Assembly: GCA_016124745.1 (NCBI GenBank)
Contig: WGNC01000026.1
Location: 1 to 32,000, forward strand
Length of the DNA stretch: 32,000 nucleotides
Source of the DNA: Thiobacillus sp.
GTDB taxonomy: Bacteria; Pseudomonadota; Gammaproteobacteria; Burkholderiales; Thiobacillaceae
Direction: 5' to 3'
Positions 9,504 through 17,223 of this stretch are shown here, one piece after another; within the stretch, counting starts at the first letter, position 1, and each line of letters starts with the position of its first letter. The notes beneath the pieces were generated by a model. The model did not search any database, was not told the origin of the DNA, and saw nothing but the letters and a program-made list of their open reading frames with translations. A program made the position numbers and the translations under genes.

Positions 9504-9614
9504 GCGTGGTTGTTGCAGATTGATCGGCTTTACAACCACGGCCTGCCCCTTGCGGGTGGAGCGTGGTTGCTGCCGCTTTAGCAGCTTACAACGACGGCCT
9601 ACCTCGTGCGGGTG
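9502..9614. repeat. Two imperfect tandem 56-57-bp hairpin units
   Basis: Unit 1 (9502-9558) and unit 2 (9559-9614) share GAGCGTGGTTG at the start, TTACAAC.ACGGCCT in the middle and TGCGGGTG at the end. Unit 1 contains a perfect 9-bp inverted repeat, CGTGGTTGT (9505-9513) with ACAACCACG (9532-9540). Unit 2 has an inner stem GCTGC (9569-9573) with GCAGC (9581-9585). A degenerate third start follows at 9615. The array abuts the prlC stop and may also terminate it. The rest of the spacer to 9728 shows no gene. Confidence 0.7.
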
Positions 9615-9728
9615 GGCGGGGTTGTCGCCGAGCACGATTCCGTCTTGGGCCTTTTACCGTTGTCGAGGGTAAAGCTTTGACCCGGCCTGGCCGTTAAGCA
9701 TGGTGATTATGTCTTTCGGGAGCACGGC

Positions 9729-10268
9729 ATGAAACTGGGACGCATCTTGATTTCGGTCTGGCTGGCGGCGGCAAGCACCCAGCTTGCTGCCGCGCAGTTG
9801 TACCAGTGGAAGGACGCACAAGGGCGCATGGTCTACAGCGACCAGCCGCCGCCGGCCAGCATCAAGGAGTCTCAGCAGAAGTCGTTCAAGGGCAATTACA
9901 TCGAGGTCGGCGAAACCTATTCGGCCAGAACAGCGCGCGAGAAATACCCGGTCACGCTGTACGCCAGCGACTGCGGCGCCCCCTGCAACCAGGCACGGCA
10001 ACTGCTGGTCGATCGCGGCGTGCCCTTCAGCAGCAAGGATCCGCAAACGAGCCCCGAAGCCCAGGCGGAACTGCACAAGCTCACCGGGCGCCTGAGCGTT
10101 CCGGTGCTCACCGTCGGCAGCGAAAAAATAGACGGCTATGAAACCAGCCAGTGGCAGGCCGCCCTCGACCGCGCCGGCTATCCGAAATCGGCGCCGCCCG
10201 GCAGCAAGCCACCCCTCGCCGCGAATCCGGCGCCACCTCCCGCTGCGCCCCCGGCTGAAGTCCAGTAA
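9729..10268 (+). CDS. Secreted DUF4124 / glutaredoxin-like protein
   Basis: 179 residues. A cleavable signal peptide ends at about residue 22 (AQLAAA-type site). DUF4124 follows at about 23-60 (QLYQWKDAQGRMVYSDQPPP). A glutaredoxin-like fold at about 74-145 begins VTLYASDCGAPCNQARQLL and has the cis-Pro region LSVPVLTVG. The paired cysteines C82 and C86 are spaced CxxxC rather than the usual CxxC. A Pro/Ala-rich tail ends the protein. It is probably a periplasmic thiol protein; the partner is unknown. The ATG has GGGAG about 6 nt upstream. Confidence 0.78.
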   Translation: MKLGRILISVWLAAASTQLAAAQLYQWKDAQGRMVYSDQPPPASIKESQQKSFKGNYIEVGETYSARTAREKYPVTLYASDCGAPCNQARQLLVDRGVPFSSKDPQTSPEAQAELHKLTGRLSVPVLTVGSEKIDGYETSQWQAALDRAGYPKSAPPGSKPPLAANPAPPPAAPPAEVQ

Positions 10269-10278
10269 GCGCCCTGCC

Positions 10279-10295
10279 GCAGCCTGAAGGGCTGC
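10279..10295 (+). terminator. Possible hairpin terminator
   Basis: A perfect 6-bp stem, GCAGCC/GGCTGC, with a 5-nt loop lies 10 nt after the stop of the DUF4124 gene. No U-tract follows, so an intrinsic terminator is uncertain. Confidence 0.3.
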
Positions 10296-10317
10296 GCTGA
10301 GGATGCGCTGACTCATT

Positions 10318-10351
10318 CCGTTCGTGGTAAGCCCTTCGACAGGGCGAACGG
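10318..10351. repeat. Dispersed-type palindrome CCGTTCG...CGAACGG
   Basis: The outer arms CCGTTCG (10318-10324) and CGAACGG (10345-10351) enclose an inner stem GCCCT/AGGGC around TCGAC (10331-10345). The design matches the CCGTTCG...TTCGAC..GAACGG repeats scattered through many beta- and gammaproteobacterial genomes. It lies in an intergenic spacer. Confidence 0.6.
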
Positions 10352-10390
10352 ACCTCATTCATCAGCGTCTCCCTGAAGGACGCCGATCCA

Positions 10391-10512
10391 CTATAGGGCC
10401 CTTGTGCCCGCCAGGGTGGAAGCCCAGGTGGATTCGTATGCCCCACAAGGGGACTCCGACTTTCTATGGGCTCTTGTACCCGTTAGGGTGAAAGCCCATG
10501 AAAGATCGTATG
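10391..10512. repeat. Pair of direct repeats with nested hairpins upstream of xth
   Basis: Copy A (10391-10440) and copy B (10464-10512) share CTAT.GGGC.CTTGT.CCCG..AGGGTG.AAGCCCA and end in TCGTATG. Copy B folds as two nested stems: ATGGGCT (10466-10472) with AGCCCAT (10493-10499), and inside it ACCC/GGGT around GTTA (10478-10489). Copy A keeps GGGC/GCCC and CCC/GGG. Copy B ends 16 nt before the xth start. Confidence 0.65.
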
Positions 10513-10528
10513 CGCTACACTCGGCGGC

Positions 10529-11302
10529 ATGAAAATCGCCGCCTGGAACGTCAATTCCCTCAAGGTCCGCCTGCCCCAACTGCTGGACTTTCTCGCCACG
10601 CGCCAGCCAGACGTGGTGTGCCTGCAGGAAACCAAGCTCACGGACGACAACTTTCCCGTCGCCGAACTCGAAGCCGCCGGCTATCGCGCCGTGTTCGCAG
10701 GCCAGAAAACCTACAACGGCGTCGCCATCGTCAGCCGCAGCGCGCCGACCGACGTTCAGGTCGGCATCCCCGGTCTCGAAGACGAGCAGAAACGCGTCAT
10801 CGCCGCCACCGTCGACGGGGTGCGCGTCGTCTGCGTGTACTGCCCCAACGGGCAAAGCCTCGATTCCGACAAGTATCCGTACAAGCTCGCCTGGTTCGAC
10901 GCCCTCGCCGCATGGCTGAAGGACGAACTTGCGCGCTTTCCCCGGCTCGCCGTGCTCGGCGACTACAACGTTGCGCCGGAAGATCGCGACGTCCACGATC
11001 CCGAAGCCTGGAAGGACAGCGTGCTGGTATCGGCGCCCGAGCGCGAGCGCTTCCGGGCGCTGCTGGCGCTGGACCTGAAGGACAGTTTCCGTCTGTTCGA
11101 GCAGCCCGAGAAAACCTTCAGCTGGTGGGATTACCGCATGATGGGTTTCCGCCGCAACCACGGCCTGCGCATCGACCATATCCTGTTGTCCCCGCCGCTG
11201 GCGGTAGCCTGCACTTCGAGCACCGTCGATCGCGACATGCGCAAGCTGGAGCGACCGTCGGACCACGCCCCGGTGGTAGCGGAGATCGCTCTGAGCGATT
11301 GA
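10529..11302 (+). CDS. xth: Exodeoxyribonuclease III
   Basis: 257 residues of the EEP nuclease fold. Motifs run from the metal/phosphate-binding start [15 protein letters not shown] (N7), through CLQETKL (catalytic Glu at about 34), YCPNGQ and [15 protein letters not shown], to RIDHILLS and the terminal SDHAPVV histidine. It is a 3'-5' exonuclease and AP endonuclease in base excision repair. The ATG at 10529 matches the family start; no strong Shine-Dalgarno is visible. A TACACT at 10516-10521 lies too close to the ATG to serve as its -10 with confidence. Confidence 0.94.
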   Translation: MKIAAWNVNSLKVRLPQLLDFLATRQPDVVCLQETKLTDDNFPVAELEAAGYRAVFAGQKTYNGVAIVSRSAPTDVQVGIPGLEDEQKRVIAATVDGVRVVCVYCPNGQSLDSDKYPYKLAWFDALAAWLKDELARFPRLAVLGDYNVAPEDRDVHDPEAWKDSVLVSAPERERFRALLALDLKDSFRLFEQPEKTFSWWDYRMMGFRRNHGLRIDHILLSPPLAVACTSSTVDRDMRKLERPSDHAPVVAEIALSD

Positions 11303-11324
11303 AGGCCTTATTCCCTGGGGAAGC

Positions 11325-11342
11325 CCAAGAAAGCTTTCTTGG
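11325..11342. repeat. Perfect 18-bp palindrome downstream of xth
   Basis: CCAAGAAAGCTTTCTTGG is fully self-complementary and lies 22 nt after the xth stop, between xth and the convergent WD40 gene. It could form a hairpin that terminates transcription, but no T-run follows. A dyad binding site for a dimeric regulator is the other option. The rest of 11303-11413 holds nothing recognisable. Confidence 0.5.
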
Positions 11343-11413
11343 CATGGGGCAGGTATCGACCCAAACCAGCCGTAAGTTTTCCAGAAGAGCAGACGTACAT
11401 CGAAATGGTCTCT

Positions 11414-12634
11414 TTAGTTGCGAGGCAGTTGCTGCCCCGTAACGATATCCCGAATCTGAGGCGCACCCGGGCCTGCAGTAGTGAAAGTCCGACCATCCGG
11501 CGAGATAGAAAACTCGCAACCCAAGTCTCGATCGGTCGTTGTCGCGCCGCTTTCAAGATCGGTCAAGAACAGCAGAAAAGCTGGTGCGAGTGTTCCCATG
11601 CAGTCCGGGCACATCATTAGGTTTGCCGATGAAACGAGATAACGCCCGTCTGCGGAAAACGCGACCCGCGATCCACAGTAAGGGGGAATTGTCCGAGCAG
11701 CCTTGGCAAACTTAGACTCAGCGCCACCGATAATGGGTGGCGCGCCTAGGGTCGGAGCCCCGACAATCTGAAAACCTCGAACGGTGCCAAGCAGCCACAG
11801 CAGTAGTCCGCCACCTTGTGCGCTATCAAATGTTCCGGCAGCACTAGTAGCAGCTGCAACTGGTGGATCGCCTTTCTCGAATCCACCTTCCTGACTACGC
11901 TTCCAAAGTCGCAAATCGTATCCGCCCGCTGTGCTCGCAAACACTCCGCCCTGCCGTTGGAACGCCAGACCAGTGACCGGCGCTTCATGTACCTTTGAGA
12001 TGCGCAACAGCATGAGGTTTGTCGCATCAAACATCGCAACCTCTCCAGTGGAAAGCCCTGCGACCAAGACCGATCCGTCTGGAGACATGGTTGTGGCCGT
12101 AGCTTTGGCCCCCAGCGGTAACTGGATCTTGATGGTCTGCCCTGTATCCTTCATCGGCCGCAAGAGCAAGTCTGGCCCAGCGCTAATAAGCGTTTGTCCA
12201 TCAGAAGAGAAGATGAGATCGACGATTTGCCCGTCAGACGGCGAACGGTATTTCTCCATCCCTGAAGCGACGTCCCAAACGACAACATTACCTGAAACGG
12301 CACTCGCAGCCAGTTGCTTTCCGTCCGGCGAAAAGGCGAGTGGTAACGGCTGATAAACCGCCCTAATCATTTTATGGTAGTCGCGCTGAATAGGCGTCTT
12401 GTCAACTTCCCGGGTGAGAAGTCGTCTGAATAGCAACGGTCGCGCGTCGAACAACGCCACCTCGCCCTCGCTAGTGGCGGCGGCAATAATCCGTCCATCG
12501 GGTGAGAACGCGGTCGAGACGATATATCCTAAAGGTTGCTCTCGCCCAGGAGTCGAAGCACAACCATACAGCATCACCGCTAGGAGCAATCCCGCCAGTG
12601 CCCGTGTAAGCCTTATCAGAATGGATAGCATCAT
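11414..12634 (-). CDS. WD40-repeat lipoprotein, function unknown
   Basis: 406 residues. A lipoprotein signal with lipobox VMLYGC near residue 25 is followed by about seven WD40-like units (for example STAFSPDGRIIAAATSEGEVALFD, PLAFSPDGKQLAASAVSGNVVVWD, TTMSPDGSVLVAGLSTGEVAMFD, EFSISPDGRTFTTAGPG). This is enough for one beta-propeller. A Gly/Ala-rich insert with paired cysteines (MMCPDC) interrupts the later units. It is probably an envelope scaffold; no partner is nearby. The start ATG-ATG has GAGG just upstream. Base composition is clearly more AT-rich and codon choice less GC-biased than in neighbouring genes, which suggests acquisition from elsewhere. Confidence 0.75.
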   Translation of the reverse strand: MMLSILIRLTRALAGLLLAVMLYGCASTPGREQPLGYIVSTAFSPDGRIIAAATSEGEVALFDARPLLFRRLLTREVDKTPIQRDYHKMIRAVYQPLPLAFSPDGKQLAASAVSGNVVVWDVASGMEKYRSPSDGQIVDLIFSSDGQTLISAGPDLLLRPMKDTGQTIKIQLPLGAKATATTMSPDGSVLVAGLSTGEVAMFDATNLMLLRISKVHEAPVTGLAFQRQGGVFASTAGGYDLRLWKRSQEGGFEKGDPPVAAATSAAGTFDSAQGGGLLLWLLGTVRGFQIVGAPTLGAPPIIGGAESKFAKAARTIPPYCGSRVAFSADGRYLVSSANLMMCPDCMGTLAPAFLLFLTDLESGATTTDRDLGCEFSISPDGRTFTTAGPGAPQIRDIVTGQQLPRN

Positions 12635-12710
12635 CGCGCCTCATGAATATCACGGTTTCGCTAGGATAACCTTCTTGCCATCCACCAATGGCTGCATTCG
12701 GCACAAATAA

Positions 12711-12727
12711 CCAATGACCGGAATTGG
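12711..12727 (-). terminator. Weak hairpin after the MoaD-like gene
   Basis: CCAAT and ATTGG pair around 7 nt and are followed on the minus strand by TTATTT. It is short and AT-rich, but correctly placed to end the moaD-like transcript. Confidence 0.3.
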
Positions 12728-12741
12728 CCGTTTGCCGCCCC

Positions 12742-12993
12742 TTAAACCACTGAAAACCCCACCAGTGCAATCTCGTCGCCATCCTTGACCGGCGCAGATT
12801 TTTCAACGAACTGTTTGTTTAGGGTGACGTTCAGCTTGGGGTTGCCGAGCAGCATCTTTTTCCACACCTCGCCGCGCCGGGACAGCACGAACAGCAGGCG
12901 TTCGACGTCGGTCACGTCGGGCGGCAGTTCGATCTCATCGGCGGCCATGCCCAGCGTTTCGACGAGGTCGCCGAAGAACAGAATTTTCACCAT
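12742..12993 (-). CDS. MoaD/ThiS-family sulfur-carrier-like protein without terminal Gly-Gly
   Basis: 83 residues with the beta-grasp pattern: MVKILFFGDLVETLG, a central LPPDVTDVERLLFVLSRRG, LNVTLNKQFVE, and the end DGDEIALVGFSVV. MoaD and ThiS carry sulfur as a C-terminal Gly-Gly thiocarboxylate for molybdopterin or thiazole synthesis. Here the protein stops where the final x-Gly-Gly is expected: the stop TAA is at 12742-12744 and the next codons read GGG GCG. It is therefore either non-functional as a carrier, a truncated copy, or used differently. No other moa or thi gene is in the window. Confidence 0.7.
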   Translation of the reverse strand: MVKILFFGDLVETLGMAADEIELPPDVTDVERLLFVLSRRGEVWKKMLLGNPKLNVTLNKQFVEKSAPVKDGDEIALVGFSVV

Positions 12994-13011
12994 GGGTGAG
13001 CCCTTTATAAT
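12984..13011 (+). promoter_or_regulatory. Candidate sigma-70 promoter for uvrD
   Basis: TTTTCA (12984-12989) and a perfect TATAAT (13006-13011) are separated by 16 nt, 31 nt before the uvrD ATG. The -35 half overlaps the first codons of the divergent MoaD-like gene. Confidence 0.4.
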
Positions 13012-13041
13012 TCACCATTGACCGCCCGATTTTACCCCCGT

Positions 13042-15168
13042 ATGACAGCCCACCTGCTGGATAACCTCAATCCCGAACAGCGCACCGCCGTCACGCTGCC
13101 GCACGCGTCCGCGCTGATTCTGGCGGGCGCCGGTTCGGGCAAGACGCGGGTGTTGACGACCCGCATCGTGTGGCTGATCCAGACCGGACAGGTGTCGCCG
13201 CACGGCATCCTCGCGGTGACCTTCACCAACAAGGCGGCGAAGGAAATGCTGACGCGCATCTCGGCGATGTTGCCGATCAACACGCGCGGCATGTGGGTCG
13301 GCACCTTCCATGGCCTTGCCAACCGGCTGCTGCGCACGCACTGGCGCGAGGCGGGGCTGCCGCAGTCGTTCCAGATTCTGGACAGTTCGGACCAGCTTTC
13401 CGCGATCAAGCGGCTGATGAAATCGCTCAACGTCGACACCGAGAAATACGAACCGAAGAAGGTGCAGTGGTTCATCAATAGCCACAAGGAAGCCGGGCGA
13501 CGCGCGCGCGATGCCGAGGCGTTCGACGAATATTCGATGCGGCTGGCCGAACTGTTCGAAGCCTACGACGCGCAATGCCAGCGCGAGGGGGTGGCGGATT
13601 TCCCCGAGCTGCTGCTGCGTTCGTACGAACTGCTGTACCGAAACGAGCCCTTGCGCGAACACTATCGCGACCGCTTCAAGCACATCCTGGTCGACGAATT
13701 CCAGGACACCAACACGCTGCAGTATCGCTGGCTGAAGCTGTTTGCCGGGCCGCACACGGCGCTGTTCGCAGTCGGCGACGACGACCAGTCGATCTATGCC
13801 TTCCGCGGCGCCAACACGGCCAACATGGCCGAATTCGAGCGCGAGTTCGCGCACGGCAACGTGATCAAGCTGGAGCAGAACTACCGCAGCCACGGCCACA
13901 TCCTCACCGCCGCCAACACGCTGATCGCGCAAAACGCGCATCGCCTCGGCAAGAACCTGTGGACGGCCGAAGGCGAAGGCGAGCCGATCCGGGTTTTCGA
14001 TGCCTATTCCGACCAGGAGGAGGCGAGCTTCGTGGTGGACGAGGTGCGTTCGCTCAACCGCGAAGGGGTGAACCTTTCCGACATGGCACTGCTGTATCGC
14101 TCCAACGCGCAGTCGCGGGTGCTGGAACATGCGCTGTTCTCGGCCAGCGTGCCGTATCGCGTCTATGGCGGGCTGCGTTTTTTCGAGCGCCAGGAAATCA
14201 AGCACGCACTGGCCTACCTGCGCCTGCTGACCAACCCGGAAGACGACGGCGCCTTCCTGCGCGTGGTCAACTTCCCGGCCCGCGGCATCGGCGCGCGCAC
14301 CCTGGAACAGCTGGCCGAGACGGCTGCACGATCGGGCGCGAGCCTGTGGCAGGCGGCGTGTACAAGTGGCGGCAAGGTGGCCGGCTTCGCCAAACTGATC
14401 GAGGCCATCAAGCAGGCCACGCGCGATCTGCCCCTGCCCGAGGCGATCGACCACGTGATCGAAGCCAGCGGGCTCGCGGACTACTACCGCGCCGACAAAG
14501 AGGGGGCCGACCGCCTGGAGAACCTCAACGAACTGATCAACGCGGCGGCGCTGTTCTCGCAGGAATCCGAGGAAAACACACTCGACGCGTTCCTTGCCCA
14601 CGCCGCGCTGGAAGCGGGCGAGCACCAGGCCAGCGCGGGTCACGACGCACTGCAACTGATGACGGTGCACGCCGCCAAGGGGCTGGAGTTTCATGCCGTG
14701 TTCATCACCGGGCTGGAAGAAGGCCTGTTCCCGCACGAGCAAAGCGCCAATGAGGAAAACGGCCTGGAAGAGGAACGGCGGCTGATGTACGTGGCGATCA
14801 CCCGCGCCCGCCGTCGCCTGTATCTGTCGCACGCGCAGTCGCGCATGCTGCACGGCCAGATCCGCTACAGCATGCCGTCACGTTTTCTCGACGAACTGCC
14901 CGAACAGGTGCTGCTGAACCTCAATCAGCGCCGTGAACCCCCGCCCCAATCCAGTGGCTACAGCGCGCCTGCGGCGCCGCGCAGCAAAACGCAACACGGC
15001 AACGACACCGGCTACAAGGTCGGGCAGAGCGTCGCCCACGCCAAATTCGGCACCGGCATCATCATTGACTTCGAAGGGCGCGGCGCCGATGCGCGGGTAC
15101 AGGTGAAGTTCCGCGACGCCGGCACGAAGTGGCTGGCGCTGGCCTACGCGAATCTGTCAGCGGCCTGA
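13042..15168 (+). CDS. uvrD: DNA helicase II (UvrD/PcrA/Rep superfamily 1A)
   Basis: 708 residues. Motifs in order: Q-motif LNPEQRTAV, Walker A AGAGSGKT (28-35), Ia TFTNKAAKEM, II ILVDEFQDTN, III GDDDQSIYAFRGA, IV YRSNAQSR, V TVHAAKGLEF and VI YVAITRARRRL. The C-terminus carries the GYKVGQSVAHAKFGTGIIIDFEG module typical of UvrD/PcrA (Tudor-like, RNA polymerase contact), which favours UvrD over Rep. It unwinds DNA 3'-5' in nucleotide excision and mismatch repair. ATG 13042 begins MTAHLLDNLNPEQ, matching the family; a TTG at 13018 is less likely. Its 3' end overlaps the convergent gene by 12 bp. Confidence 0.93.
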   Translation: MTAHLLDNLNPEQRTAVTLPHASALILAGAGSGKTRVLTTRIVWLIQTGQVSPHGILAVTFTNKAAKEMLTRISAMLPINTRGMWVGTFHGLANRLLRTHWREAGLPQSFQILDSSDQLSAIKRLMKSLNVDTEKYEPKKVQWFINSHKEAGRRARDAEAFDEYSMRLAELFEAYDAQCQREGVADFPELLLRSYELLYRNEPLREHYRDRFKHILVDEFQDTNTLQYRWLKLFAGPHTALFAVGDDDQSIYAFRGANTANMAEFEREFAHGNVIKLEQNYRSHGHILTAANTLIAQNAHRLGKNLWTAEGEGEPIRVFDAYSDQEEASFVVDEVRSLNREGVNLSDMALLYRSNAQSRVLEHALFSASVPYRVYGGLRFFERQEIKHALAYLRLLTNPEDDGAFLRVVNFPARGIGARTLEQLAETAARSGASLWQAACTSGGKVAGFAKLIEAIKQATRDLPLPEAIDHVIEASGLADYYRADKEGADRLENLNELINAAALFSQESEENTLDAFLAHAALEAGEHQASAGHDALQLMTVHAAKGLEFHAVFITGLEEGLFPHEQSANEENGLEEERRLMYVAITRARRRLYLSHAQSRMLHGQIRYSMPSRFLDELPEQVLLNLNQRREPPPQSSGYSAPAAPRSKTQHGNDTGYKVGQSVAHAKFGTGIIIDFEGRGADARVQVKFRDAGTKWLALAYANLSAA

Positions 15169-15960
15169 ATCGTCAGAGGGGCGTAGGCGCACCACGTTAT
15201 CGTCGGCAGACGCGCGGTCGTCGGCCCACACCGCAAATATCGCCTGATACGAGGCGTACAGCGAGCCGAACAGCACCGGCATCGCGACCAGCAGGCCCAG
15301 CAGCAAGGGCACCAGCGCAGCCAGGATCAGCAGCATCCCGAGCGCGAGGCCATTGACCAGCATCGCTGCCCAGTTTCTCGCCACTGCCTTCAGGCTCACG
15401 CCCAAAGCCGTTGCCGGTCGTGCACCGCCAAACAGGATCAGCGCGGGCGCAAACCAGGTGGCCATGATCAGCGGCGTGAACAATGCCAGCCCGGTAAGCA
15501 GGGCGGGCATGGCCTGGTTCAGGAAGGCCTGCAGTGCCTCGGGCGAGGCCTTGCCGTCTCCCGCGACTGCCATCAACTCTTCCGGGTCGAAGCCCATGGC
15601 GAGCATGATCTGGCCGATCAGCAAGCCCCCGATGAGCTGAAACGCGCCGACCGTCATCAGCGAGACCATGGGGCCTTGCACGCCCGCCAGAAAGTGCGGC
15701 AGCTCCAGTTCCTTGCCACTGTCCAGCGCACGATAGGCTGCCATGAAGCCGGCCACCATCAGCGGTGAAGCCAGTTCCGACAGGGAACTGCCTACCAAAG
15801 GGATCATGACAAGCGCCATCACCACGCCGAACAGGAGCGCGAACGCGGCGGACAGCAACAGGGGCGTCTTGCGATACAGGCGAAAGCCCTCGACCACCCA
15901 CTGAAACCCCTGGCTGGCCGCGACCTTGCGCGGGATGTCTTGGTTGGATGCATTGGTCAT
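15157..15960 (-). CDS. BPSS1780-family inner membrane protein
   Basis: 267 residues with about five or six hydrophobic segments. The N-terminal GFQWVVEGFRLYRKTPLLLSAAFALLFGVVMALV and the glycine-rich ...GSLYASYQAIFAVW end are typical of this family of uncharacterised betaproteobacterial membrane proteins. No enzymatic motif is visible. It converges on uvrD with a 12-bp overlap. The 143 nt upstream (15961-16103) hold no recognisable gene or signal. Confidence 0.75.
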   Translation of the reverse strand: MTNASNQDIPRKVAASQGFQWVVEGFRLYRKTPLLLSAAFALLFGVVMALVMIPLVGSSLSELASPLMVAGFMAAYRALDSGKELELPHFLAGVQGPMVSLMTVGAFQLIGGLLIGQIMLAMGFDPEELMAVAGDGKASPEALQAFLNQAMPALLTGLALFTPLIMATWFAPALILFGGARPATALGVSLKAVARNWAAMLVNGLALGMLLILAALVPLLLGLLVAMPVLFGSLYASYQAIFAVWADDRASADDNVVRLRPSDDSGR

Positions 15961-16103
15961 GCGGCAAACTCACTCGATACGACTTGAAAATCCCGGGGGA
16001 ACCCTGCGCCGGGCACCGGTTCGACCCTCATCTGGTCCCGGCAGGCAGCAAGCGGAATTCCCTTGGGCGACATTTCTGGAGATGACTCCCCGCTCGCGCA
16101 GCG

Positions 16104-16427
16104 TCAGAACTCGAACAGCACCCACATGGGTGGCTGAAAATTGGTCCCGAGATCGCCCTGCCGGACGAACCGGCCATCCCCGGTCCGGTCGATCAAGTAG
16201 TACGGCCTGCCCCGCCTGGGGGTAACTTTCAGCATGTACAGCTTGCCGTTGGCACGGTACTCGACGACCTCGCCCTGGCCGCTCTCCTTGATCGTCACCG
16301 AAGGTTCGTCACCCGGGGCCGGCACGCCGTCCGCCGCGGGTTCGAGCTCAGGGGGGCGCTCGGAAGGGGGAGCAGCGACGGCAAGGCCGCTCAACATCAG
16401 GGTCAACAGCAGAACGGGATAACGCAT
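16104..16427 (-). CDS. DUF2782 domain-containing secreted protein
   Basis: 107 residues. A signal peptide ends at about residue 18 (SGLAVAA), followed by a Pro/Glu-rich spacer. The DUF2782 domain reads VTIKESGQGEVVEYRANGKLYMLKVTPRRGRPYYLIDRTGDGRF. The function is unknown; the domain is often encoded next to polA in betaproteobacteria, as here with one gene between. It is probably periplasmic. Confidence 0.82.
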   Translation of the reverse strand: MRYPVLLLTLMLSGLAVAAPPSERPPELEPAADGVPAPGDEPSVTIKESGQGEVVEYRANGKLYMLKVTPRRGRPYYLIDRTGDGRFVRQGDLGTNFQPPMWVLFEF

Positions 16428-16481
16428 GACAGGCTCCGGAAGGCGAATACTTCTAGCTTAGATGACAGATCGGGTGGCAGC

Positions 16482-17210
16482 CTACAGGCTGAACTGAATT
16501 TCGCGCTCGGCCGGCGATGGTATGAAGCCGCGCTTTTCATAATGACTGAAGATGGCATCGACCACTTCTTCCGGCTTGTCGATGATGCGCAACAAGCCGA
16601 CGTCCTCGGCCGAAATCATGCCCTCGTCGACCAGGCGGTCCTTCACCCAGTCGGCCAGTCCGGTCCAGAACTTCGAACCCACCAGAATGATGGGGATGCC
16701 AGCGATCTTTCCGGTCTGCACCAGCGTCAGCGCCTCGAACAATTCGTCCAGGGTGCCGAAGCCGCCGGGCATGACGACGTAGGCCGCGGCGAACTTGACG
16801 AACATGACCTTGCGCGCAAAAAAGTGCTGGAAGGTCTGGCTGATGTCCTGATAGACATTGGCGCTCTGTTCGTGCGGCAACTGGATGTTGAGGCCGACGC
16901 TCGGCGACTTGCCGAAATAGGCGCCCTTGTTGGCGGCTTCCATGATGCCGGGGCCGCCACCTGAAATCACCGAAAAACCCGCGTCGGAGAGCTTGCGGGC
17001 GATCTCTTCCGTCAGCATGTAGTAGGCATGGTCGCTGGGGGTACGGGCACTGCCGAAGATCGACACGGCCGGGCGAATGGAGGCGAGGCGTTCGGTCGCC
17101 TCGACGAACTCTGCCATAATCCCCAGCATCCGCCACGATTCGCGCGCCGAGTAGTTGATCTCGGCGGTGCGCCCCGGGTCGACGGATATCGGCAATTTAT
17201 TCAAGTGCAT
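16482..17210 (-). CDS. LOG-family (TIGR00730) Rossmann-fold protein
   Basis: 242 residues with the two family signatures, SGGGPGIMEAANKGA (about 83-97) and MPGGFGTLDELFEALT (about 147-162). Members with both motifs are often cytokinin riboside 5'-monophosphate phosphoribohydrolases, or act on other nucleotide monophosphates; lysine decarboxylase is an old misannotation. The substrate here is not established. The start at 17210 gives MHLNKLPISVDPGR; a later Met at 17129 is possible. Only 13 nt separate this start from the divergent polA start. Confidence 0.85.
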   Translation of the reverse strand: MHLNKLPISVDPGRTAEINYSARESWRMLGIMAEFVEATERLASIRPAVSIFGSARTPSDHAYYMLTEEIARKLSDAGFSVISGGGPGIMEAANKGAYFGKSPSVGLNIQLPHEQSANVYQDISQTFQHFFARKVMFVKFAAAYVVMPGGFGTLDELFEALTLVQTGKIAGIPIILVGSKFWTGLADWVKDRLVDEGMISAEDVGLLRIIDKPEEVVDAIFSHYEKRGFIPSPAEREIQFSL

Positions 17211-17223
17211 TTTCGAGCGCCTC

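Noticed and set aside
9502-9640. Repeats after prlC as a CRISPR array
   Set aside because: Only two adjacent degenerate units with no spacers and no cas genes nearby.
10391-11266. Minus-strand open frame through xth ending in repeated STWASTLAGTRAL-like peptide
   Set aside because: The peptide similarity simply reflects the DNA repeats at 10391-10512, and the rest is antisense to xth.
15961-16103. A small gene or regulatory RNA between the BPSS1780 and DUF2782 genes
   Set aside because: No start-to-stop frame with a ribosome site, strong hairpin or promoter pair could be supported.
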